From the NCBI GenBank assembly GCA_002291855.1, contig DBAW01000054.1, positions 534 through 6,085 on the forward strand: a DNA stretch of 5,552 nt. Reading direction: 5' to 3'. The DNA is from Sphingomonas sp. UBA1000. GTDB taxonomy: Bacteria; Pseudomonadota; Alphaproteobacteria; Sphingomonadales; Sphingomonadaceae. The notes beneath the pieces are model-generated. The model was not told the DNA's origin and searched no databases. It saw nothing but the letters and a program-made list of their open reading frames with translations. Shown here piece after piece: positions 1-5,125 of this stretch. Within the stretch, counting starts at the first letter, position 1. Each line of letters begins with the position of its first letter. The translations under genes and the position numbers were made by a program.

Positions 1-1377
1 CGCGCCCAGCCGGCCGAAGCCGTCCAGCGTCTCGATCGGCGCAAGCGGCGTGTCGCCCTCGCTGGCCGACACGCCGGCCGACAGCGCGACGACGCGGCGG
101 AGCATGTCCACGAACAGCCCCGAGAGCGGCAGGTTCGACCAGTCGGCGTTGGCCGTCACATGGAACAGCACGATGCGCCCCTGGCCGCGCGCCTCGGCGG
201 TCACGAGCGGCGTGCCGTCGGCGAGCCGCGCCCAGGTGCGCGCAGCCAGGCGCGGGATCGGCTCGGCCAGCACCTGCCGCTCGATGGTCACCTCCTCGGG
301 CACGGCGAGGCCGGCGAAGGGCGAGCCGTCGGGGAAGGGCGCGAGCCGCTGCGGCTGCTCCCAGGAGAGCGCGCCGCCCAGCGCGCGTTCGCCGGCGCGC
401 AGCGGCACCGGCAGCAGCCGGTCCGGGTGCTCGGCCACGCGCGGGCCGGCGAAGCGCACGAGGGTGCCGCCCTCCTCGACGAAGCGCGCGAGTGCCGTTT
501 CCTCGCGCGGCTCGGTGATCGGCCGGTCGGCCATCGCGAGCACGGCGAGGCGGCGCGCCAAAAGCGCGTCGAAGGCGGCGCGCCGCGTCTCGGCGTAGGG
601 CGCAAGCGCGCGCTCCAGGAAGAACAGCTCGCCCACATAGGGCGTGTCGGCGGCCTCCTCGGAGCCGGCGATCAGCCCCACGGGGCGGCGGCGGAAGCGC
701 TCGTCGAGCAGCGCGACGCCGGCCGCGGCGGCGCCCTCAAGGTCGAGCCGGATCACCTGGTTGCGCAGCTCGAGCGGCAATTGCAGCGTGGTGCTGCCCT
801 CCGAGGCGCCGGCCGGAATCGGAACAAGCGCGCGGGCGAGCGTGCGGCCATCGGCGGTGCGCGCGAGCACCGCGGCCTCGGTGGCCGCGCCCAGCGGGAG
901 TTGCCGCACGCCGAGCACGAGCCGGTCGCCCTCGGCGCGCGGCGGCGCGAGCACGCGCGCGGCCTGCGCCTCTGCGCGCGCGACGGTGAGCCGCCCGGCC
1001 TCGGCCAGCGCGGCGGCGAAGGCGGCGCCGTGGCGCTCGGCGTGCTCGACGCCATCGGCGATCCAGAGCACCGTGAGCGGCCCCGGATTGGCGCTGCGGA
1101 ACGCGGCGAGGGCGGCCGTGGCGGCTGCGTGGTCAGGCGCCCAGGGGCGCGGGCGCAGCGCGGCGAGACGGGCGCGCGCTTCCTCGGCCGGCACGGTCAC
1201 CACCTGTTCGTTGAACAGGGTCTGCATCACATAGCGGAACTCGGCATCGTTGAGTTCGGTGCCAAGCCCGGCGCGGAACGTCTTGAGCGCGCTGTGCAGC
1301 CCATCCAGATTCTTTTCGCCAGCACTGGTTTTCAGGCTGTTGAGCGCTTTCGATGATTTGTCGAGATCGAGAATCAT
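1..1377 (-). CDS. DUF4159/BatA-type protein, central part, with an atypical N-terminus (3' end outside window)
   Basis: Open frame of 459 codons with no stop, running off the left edge. ATG at 1377-1375 follows a strong GGGAGGAG site 7 nt upstream, and an in-frame TGA lies just before it. From about residue 62 the protein resembles the middle of alphaproteobacterial DUF4159 proteins: an Ala/Arg-rich stretch (PAEEARARLAAL), a WIADGVEHAE segment near residue 100, EEGGTLVRF at 301-309, and a glutamine amidotransferase-like strand region from GQGRIVLFHV at 398 through ANADWSNLPLSG. These proteins are about 900 residues long, usually begin with a BatA-like membrane anchor of two hydrophobic segments, and are commonly found beside moxR and DUF58 genes; their exact role is unknown. 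Here the membrane anchor is absent. Residues 1-61 are instead polar and helical (see separate entry). The DUF4159 part is about 80% GC and uses GAC almost exclusively for Asp (about 14 GAC to 2 GAT by hand count), unlike the rest of the window. The family call is fairly secure; the integrity of the gene is doubtful. Confidence 0.72.
   Translation of the reverse strand, partial: MILDLDKSSKALNSLKTSAGEKNLDGLHSALKTFRAGLGTELNDAEFRYVMQTLFNEQVVTVPAEEARARLAALRPRPWAPDHAAATAALAAFRSANPGPLTVLWIADGVEHAERHGAAFAAALAEAGRLTVARAEAQAARVLAPPRAEGDRLVLGVRQLPLGAATEAAVLARTADGRTLARALVPIPAGASEGSTTLQLPLELRNQVIRLDLEGAAAAGVALLDERFRRRPVGLIAGSEEAADTPYVGELFFLERALAPYAETRRAAFDALLARRLAVLAMADRPITEPREETALARFVEEGGTLVRFAGPRVAEHPDRLLPVPLRAGERALGGALSWEQPQRLAPFPDGSPFAGLAVPEEVTIERQVLAEPIPRLAARTWARLADGTPLVTAEARGQGRIVLFHVTANADWSNLPLSGLFVDMLRRVVALSAGVSASEGDTPLAPIETLDGFGRLGA
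1195..1377 (-). other. Foreign N-terminal segment (about 61 residues) of the DUF4159 frame; possible remnant of a separate small gene
   Basis: Residues 1-61 begin MILDLDKSSKALNSLK and end near LFNEQVVTV. They are polar, with Lys, Asp, Asn and Glu, and appear to form two or three amphipathic helices. A short motif, LNDAEFRYVMQTLF, lies at residues 42-55. There is no signal peptide and no hydrophobic anchor, which a DUF4159/BatA protein should have here. Codon use differs from the rest of the frame: AAA, TCA, AAT and three GAT to one GAC. The 177 bases are about 55% GC against about 82% in the 120 bases immediately beyond. I do not recognise the family. It could be the start of an independent small protein (a leader-bearing peptide, a regulator or a small helical protein) whose own 3' end was replaced at about 1200. 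It could also be a genuine new N-terminus. Confidence 0.5.
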
Positions 1378-1384
1378 GTCCGTT

Positions 1385-1392
1385 CTCCTCCC
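1385..1392 (-). promoter_or_regulatory. Strong Shine-Dalgarno for the minus-strand gene
   Basis: On the minus strand GGGAGGAG lies 7 nt upstream of the ATG at 1377. It is the best ribosome binding site in the window and fixes the start of the minus-strand frame. It shows that the atypical N-terminus is a real translation start, whatever its downstream partner. Confidence 0.75.
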
Positions 1393-1429
1393 TTGATGCG
1401 GCGGGTTTCGTCATGATGCCGCGCCATCA

Positions 1430-1459
1430 CTGCTAGGTTTTTGCTGTCCAACGGGTCAA
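1430..1459 (-). promoter_or_regulatory. Candidate sigma-70-like promoter for the minus-strand gene
   Basis: Minus strand TTGACC (1459-1454), an 18-nt spacer and TAGCAG (1435-1430), about 53 nt before the start codon. The -35 match is good and the -10 match is poor. The TTGACC overlaps the tandem 8-nt repeat, so a repressor or activator bound there could affect both divergent genes. Pattern match only. Confidence 0.25.
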
Positions 1460-1463
1460 CGGG
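1449..1463. repeat. Tandem direct repeat CAACGGG-T-CAACGGG
   Basis: Two copies of CAACGGG with an 8-nt period lie in the middle of the divergent intergenic region, about 65 bp before the plus-strand start and 72 bp before the minus-strand start. The position suits a regulator half-site pair, but two 7-mers alone are weak evidence. Confidence 0.4.
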
Positions 1464-1516
1464 ATGGCCGCCAAAACGGAGTCAGTTGCCATTCAACATG
1501 GCCGGCAGGGCGCGAT

Positions 1517-1520
1517 AGGA
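1517..1520 (+). promoter_or_regulatory. Weak Shine-Dalgarno of the tandem methyltransferase gene
   Basis: AGGA lies 7 nt before the ATG at 1528. An in-frame TAG at 1516-1518 rules out any earlier start in this frame, so 1528 is the longest possible start. The next in-frame ATGs (1582 and 1591) also precede the first conserved helix and cannot be excluded. Confidence 0.45.
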
Positions 1521-1527
1521 TCGTCAC

Positions 1528-3648
1528 ATGCCCGAAACCGCCGGACATTTACTGGAAAGGTCGACCGAGACTGTTGCGGCCATGCCGGACATGGCTGCTG
1601 CGGCGGATGTGCCGGGGCCTGTGCTCGCCGATCTGGCCGGGCGACATGCGCTGTCCGCGCTGGTGTTCGCGATGGTCGATGCCGGGCTGGATGCCGCGCT
1701 GGCCGGCGGGCCGCGTTCGCTGGCCGCGCTCGTCCATGCAAGCGGCATCGGGCCGGAGCCGCTCGGCCTGTTGCTGCGCGCGCTGGCCGGGCAGGGGCTG
1801 GTCGCGCCGGTCGCGGGGCGGTGGCAGCTGGCCCCGAATCTTCCCGGTGCCGTGCCCGCCGCGCATTGGGCGGAGCTTGCCGCCCACCGGGCGGAGAACC
1901 GGGTCTGGCTCGACATGGCGGCGATCCTGACCGGGCGATCTTCGGCCCCTGACAGCTATCGCCGCGAACTGCTCGACGGGCGCATCGCCGGGCGGCCGGG
2001 GCTGCGGGCGATGAACCGCGCCTTTGCCGCCCAGATCGCCGAGCGCCTGTGCCGCGGCACCGCGCCCGCGCGTGTTCTCGATCTGGGCGGCGGCGATGGC
2101 GACATGGCCGCCGCTTTGCTCGCCCGCCATCCGGGGCTGCGCGTCGATATTCTCGACCTTGCATCGGGATTTGCACCCTCGGCGGCGCTCGCCCGGCGGG
2201 TCGGGGCACGGCTTGGCCGCATCACCGGCGATGCCCGCACCACCCGGCTGCCCGCGCGCTATGATCTGGTGATCGTCAACGAACTGCTCGAGCTGTTCGG
2301 GGCCGATGACAAGCAGGCGATCCTCGTCGGCGCGGTGGCCGCGCTGGCCCCGGGCGGGCGGGTCGCGGTCGTCAAATTCACGCTTGATCGCACCCGCACC
2401 CGGCCGCCCTCGGGCGCGCTGTTCTCGCTGCGGATGCGGCTCAAGACCGGTCAGGGCTATCTGGAGAGCGACGATGAGGTTGAGGAGTTTCTGCGCGCGC
2501 TCGGCTGCTCGCGGGTCGGCCGGATCGATCTGGACGGGATCAAGACGGTGATCGTCGCCGAAGCCGGCACGGCCGTGCGCCCCGCCCCGCCCACCTATGT
2601 CGCCCCTCCGGTTCAGGCGGCGCTGCCCGCCGATCCCCCGGCCCTGCCCTGGGGCGAGCTGGTGTCGCTGGCCACCGCATTTCGCCTGTCATGCCTGTTC
2701 CAGGCCGCGCTCGATCTCGACCTGTTCGGCCTGATCGGGCCGGGCTGGGCGCGCGCCGGCACGGTTGCACAGGCAGCGGGGATGGACGCGACCGGTGCGC
2801 GGGTGCTGCTCGACGGGCTGGTCGCGATCGGCCTGCTGGCGCGCGACGGCGATGATTATCTGGTGCCTGCCGGGCTGGAGCGGCTGGCGGGCAATGCCCC
2901 GGCCTCGCTTCGCGGGGCGCTGCGCGCATTCCGCACCGAAAACCGCGTCTGGCTCGATCTGGCCGACATGCTGCGTGCGCCGGGGGAACGGCCGCGCGCC
3001 GCCCGGATCATGGAGGCGGCGGGCCTGCCCGATTATCTGGCGGCGGTGGGTGCTGCCAATGATGCCGAGGCGGCGGCCCTGGTCGCGGCGCTGGCCGATG
3101 GGATGGCCCCTGGCGCACCGGAGCCGCGCCGCGCGCTCGATCTGGGCGGCGGCACCGGCCTGTTCGCCGAGGCGCTGTGCGCGCGCTGGCCCGATCTGCG
3201 CGTGGTGCTGCTCGACCGGGACGAGGTGATTGCCCGCCACCGCGCCGCGCCTGCGCCCGGGCCGCTCTGGACGCGGATCGATCTGATTGCCGGCGATGCC
3301 TGCGATCCCGCCGCCGCGCCGGGGCTGGTGCCGGGGTTCGACCTCGTGCTGCTGAGCGACCTGCTGCATTATTTCGCCCGCGACGAAAAGGCGCACATCC
3401 TCGCGCGCGCGGCGGCGCTGCTCGCCCCCGGCGGGCGCATCGCCATCGGCAAATTCGCGCTTGATGCCGATGGCGTCACGCCGGCCTCGGCGGCGCTGCT
3501 GTCGCTGCGCCTGCATGTGCAGCGGCCGGGGGCCTATCTGGAAACCGATGCCGAGGCGGAGGCGCTGCTGGCGGCGGCGGGGCTGGCGGATGTGCGGACG
3601 ATCCGGCTGGGCGCGCACAAGAGCCTGGTGAGCGGGTGGCGGCCATGA
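1528..3648 (+). CDS. Tandem (two-unit) SAM-dependent O-methyltransferase-like protein
   Basis: The 706-aa protein contains two copies of the small-molecule O-methyltransferase architecture (winged-helix dimerisation domain plus Rossmann methyltransferase domain), joined by a Pro/Ala-rich linker at about 348-374. Unit 1 (about 20-347) has the helix-turn-helix-like region, ENRVWLDMA at 123, the SAM loop VLDLGGGDG at 183-191, an acidic residue ending strand 2 (DILDL) and APGGRVAVVKF. Unit 2 (about 375-706) repeats this order: ENRVWLDLA at 471, ALDLGGGTG at 536-544, APGGRIAIGKF and a YLETD segment near the end. In plant-type and bacterial O-methyltransferases a His in an LHxW/F motif is the general base. 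Unit 2 keeps it (LLHYF, His614), whereas unit 1 has LLELF with Glu255 in its place. Unit 2 is therefore the likelier catalytic half; unit 1 keeps an intact SAM loop and may be structural or altered in chemistry. A single unit is normally about 330-350 aa. The gene heads the operon and its stop overlaps the next start (ATGA). The substrate cannot be read from the sequence. Confidence 0.85.
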   Translation: MPETAGHLLERSTETVAAMPDMAAAADVPGPVLADLAGRHALSALVFAMVDAGLDAALAGGPRSLAALVHASGIGPEPLGLLLRALAGQGLVAPVAGRWQLAPNLPGAVPAAHWAELAAHRAENRVWLDMAAILTGRSSAPDSYRRELLDGRIAGRPGLRAMNRAFAAQIAERLCRGTAPARVLDLGGGDGDMAAALLARHPGLRVDILDLASGFAPSAALARRVGARLGRITGDARTTRLPARYDLVIVNELLELFGADDKQAILVGAVAALAPGGRVAVVKFTLDRTRTRPPSGALFSLRMRLKTGQGYLESDDEVEEFLRALGCSRVGRIDLDGIKTVIVAEAGTAVRPAPPTYVAPPVQAALPADPPALPWGELVSLATAFRLSCLFQAALDLDLFGLIGPGWARAGTVAQAAGMDATGARVLLDGLVAIGLLARDGDDYLVPAGLERLAGNAPASLRGALRAFRTENRVWLDLADMLRAPGERPRAARIMEAAGLPDYLAAVGAANDAEAAALVAALADGMAPGAPEPRRALDLGGGTGLFAEALCARWPDLRVVLLDRDEVIARHRAAPAPGPLWTRIDLIAGDACDPAAAPGLVPGFDLVLLSDLLHYFARDEKAHILARAAALLAPGGRIAIGKFALDADGVTPASAALLSLRLHVQRPGAYLETDAEAEALLAAAGLADVRTIRLGAHKSLVSGWRP

Positions 3649-4061
3649 GCGCCTATCTGGAGCATGTTCAATATGTCGCGCCCGATCTGGACGCGCTGAT
3701 CGGCTTCTACACGCGGCTGTTCGACTGGCGGCTGCGCGGGCGCGGGCATGAGCGCGCCGCCGACCGCAGCTATGACTGGGTCCATATCGGCGACGATGAC
3801 AGCTATCTCGCCTTCCGCTCGCCCTATGACGGGGCGGTTTACGGCCCCGATCTGGCGCTGCGCCAGACGCATATCGGCGTCGTCGTGCTCGATCTGGCGG
3901 CGGTGATCGACCGCGCTCGCGCCGAAGGGGCCGATGTCACGCTCAAGCCGCCGCATCCGGCGCGGCTGCGCGCCTATCTGCGCGATCCGGCGGGCCATGA
4001 GATCGAACTGGTCCAGTATCTGACCCCCGATCCGCGCGCGCGCCACGCCTATGACGACTGA
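3645..4061 (+). CDS. VOC (glyoxalase/bleomycin resistance/dioxygenase fold) family protein
   Basis: A 138-aa cytoplasmic protein with the paired beta-alpha-beta-beta-beta modules of the vicinal oxygen chelate superfamily. Module 1 starts at LEHVQYVAPDLDALIGFYTR (residues 5-24). Module 2 starts at THIGVVVLDL (75-84) and ends with the typical DPAGHEIELVQY (114-125). By position, likely metal ligands are His7, His76 and Glu121. The usual second acidic ligand at the end of module 1 is absent (YLAFRSP, residues 54-60). This leaves a 2-His/1-Glu set, as in VOC dioxygenases and some lyases, rather than the four-ligand glyoxalase I site. I chose the ATG at 3645 because its ATGA overlaps the methyltransferase stop, a classic coupling arrangement. 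A GTG at 3636 would add only three residues. The gene overlaps the next one by 11 nt. Its role is probably a small tailoring, isomerising or binding step on the operon's substrate; the exact reaction is unknown. Confidence 0.82.
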   Translation: MSAYLEHVQYVAPDLDALIGFYTRLFDWRLRGRGHERAADRSYDWVHIGDDDSYLAFRSPYDGAVYGPDLALRQTHIGVVVLDLAAVIDRARAEGADVTLKPPHPARLRAYLRDPAGHEIELVQYLTPDPRARHAYDD

Positions 4062-5091
4062 GGCAGCAACGGCCCCTGCGGCCGATCCCGACGATCTGGG
4101 GGCGGCGCTCGACCGGCTGCTCGCCGAACAGCCGCGCCATGTGCGCGGGCTGATCATGAAGGGCGATCTGTTCGACCGGCAGGGCGATGGCCGCGCCGCG
4201 CAGAGCTTTTACCGGCTGGCGCTGAGCGTCGCCGAGGCCGGGCCGCCCCCGCCGCCGGCACTGGCCGCCGATCTGGAGCGCGCGCGGCAGGGCGCGGCGC
4301 GGGAATCGGCGCGCTACCGCGCCCATCTGGACGAGACGCTGACCCGCGCCGGGCTGACGCCGGGCACGATGAGCGGGCGGGTGCAACATGCGCTGGCCCT
4401 CGCCAATGGCGAGGCGCGGCTGTTCCTGCAGGAACCGAGCAGCTTTTATTTCCCCGGCCTGCCGCAGATCCAGTTCTATGATCCGGCCGAGTTCGAATGG
4501 GCGGCGGAGATCGAGGCGCGGACCGAGGCGATCGCCGCCGAACTCGATGCCGTGCTCGCCCGGCGCGGCGACTTCGATCCCTATGTCACCAACGATCCCA
4601 ACCGGCCCGGCAAGACCCACCGGCTGGTCGACAATCCCGATTGGGGGGCGTTTCACCTGCTGCGCGCCGGGCCGGTGCCGGGCAATGCCGACCAATGCCC
4701 GCAAACGCTCGCCGCGCTGGCGCTTGCGCCCCAGCCGGTGATCACCGGGCGCTCGCCCATGGCGCTGTTTTCACTGCTCAGGCCCGGCACGCATATTTTC
4801 GCGCATAACGGCCTGCTCAACACCCGGCTGATCTGCCATTTGCCGCTGATCGTGCCGCCGGGCTGCCGGCTGCGGGTGGGCAGCGAGACGCGGGCATGGG
4901 AGCGCGGCCGGCTGCTGATCTTCGACGATTCGATCGAGCATGAGGCGTGGAACGACAGCGCGGAGACGCGCGTGATCCTGCTGTTCGAAATCTGGCGGCC
5001 GGAAATCTCGGCCGATGAACGCGCGGCGCTGACGGTGCTGTTCGAGGCGATCGACGCCTATCGCGGCGCCCCGCCCGAGATGGATGGCTGA
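4051..5091 (+). CDS. TPR-containing aspartyl/asparaginyl beta-hydroxylase-like Fe(II)/2-oxoglutarate oxygenase
   Basis: 346 aa. Residues about 16-62 form a TPR-like helical pair (DRLLAEQPRHVRGLIMKGDL, then GRAAQSFYRLAL). A charged helical connector and FYFPGLPQ at 132-139 follow, the latter typical of bacterial members of this family. The C-terminal domain (about 140-335) is the Asp/Asn beta-hydroxylase double-stranded beta-helix: THIFAHNGLLNTRL, CHLPLIVPPGC, VGSETRAWERG, FDDSIEHEAWND and ILLFEIWRPEI. His263 and His297 match the two iron-binding histidines of AspH. Residue 265 is Pro where most 2OG oxygenases have Asp/Glu and AspH has Gly, so this is a two-His site as in AspH. Arg307, ten residues after His297, fits the 2-oxoglutarate-binding Arg. 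The family hydroxylates Asp or Asn side chains in proteins, peptides or amino-acid derivatives, or acts on lipids (LpxO-type). There is no signal peptide or membrane segment, so the protein is probably cytoplasmic. The start at 4051 lies inside the preceding gene and lacks a clear ribosome site, which suggests translational coupling. It is the last gene of the operon. Confidence 0.88.
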   Translation: MTTEAATAPAADPDDLGAALDRLLAEQPRHVRGLIMKGDLFDRQGDGRAAQSFYRLALSVAEAGPPPPPALAADLERARQGAARESARYRAHLDETLTRAGLTPGTMSGRVQHALALANGEARLFLQEPSSFYFPGLPQIQFYDPAEFEWAAEIEARTEAIAAELDAVLARRGDFDPYVTNDPNRPGKTHRLVDNPDWGAFHLLRAGPVPGNADQCPQTLAALALAPQPVITGRSPMALFSLLRPGTHIFAHNGLLNTRLICHLPLIVPPGCRLRVGSETRAWERGRLLIFDDSIEHEAWNDSAETRVILLFEIWRPEISADERAALTVLFEAIDAYRGAPPEMDG

Positions 5092-5101
5092 GGAGATAAG
5101 T

Positions 5102-5125
5102 GGCTGAGCGGCAGGCCGCTCAGCC
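5102..5125. terminator. Hairpin between convergent genes, probable bidirectional terminator
   Basis: GGCTGAGCGG (5102-5111) pairs perfectly with CCGCTCAGCC (5116-5125) around a CAGG tetraloop. It starts 10 nt after the stop of the hydroxylase gene and contains the stop codon of the minus-strand serB (5120-5122). There is no real T-tract on the plus side and only a loose T-rich stretch on the minus side. It may act as a bidirectional or weakly intrinsic terminator, or protect the two mRNA 3' ends. Confidence 0.65.

Larger units (their letters stand above)
1378..1527. other. Divergent intergenic region between the minus-strand gene and the methyltransferase operon
   Basis: 150 bp separating two divergent starts, about 57% GC by hand count and so below both flanks. 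It holds the minus-strand ribosome binding site, one weak minus-strand promoter candidate, a tandem CAACGGG repeat and a short inverted repeat (GCCAT-TCAAC-ATGGC at 1488-1502). I see no convincing sigma-70 promoter for the plus strand, although the operon must be transcribed from here or through it. An overlapping open frame that begins at 1464 is a shadow of the methyltransferase gene. Confidence 0.6.

Noticed and set aside
160..1356. Long plus-strand open frame (398 codons) opposite the DUF4159 frame
   Set aside because: It is in codon register with the minus-strand gene in very GC-rich DNA and encodes a low-complexity Arg/Gly/Ala/Glu-rich product with no recognisable domain. It is a mirror of the real frame.
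1133..1414. Minus-strand frame starting at 1414 across the intergenic region
   Set aside because: It overlaps the strong ribosome site and start at 1377 in a different frame, and its product has no family resemblance. The 1377 start continues into recognisable DUF4159 sequence.
1399..1422. GCGGC/GCCGC inverted repeat in the minus-strand leader, considered as a riboswitch or attenuator
   Set aside because: Only five base pairs around a 14-nt loop and no further conserved structure, so it is expected by chance in GC-rich DNA.
1464..1952. Plus-strand frame starting ATGGCCGCC upstream of the methyltransferase
   Set aside because: The product turns into Arg/Ala/Gly/Cys-rich low complexity once it overlaps the methyltransferase, and it has no good ribosome site. 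It is a shadow frame.
2689..3618. 309-codon minus-strand frame opposite the second methyltransferase unit
   Set aside because: Arg/Gln/Gly-rich antisense shadow of a clearly conserved gene.
3943..4704. 253-codon minus-strand frame opposite the hydroxylase gene
   Set aside because: Antisense shadow of a conserved oxygenase with all key residues; no domain and no ribosome site.
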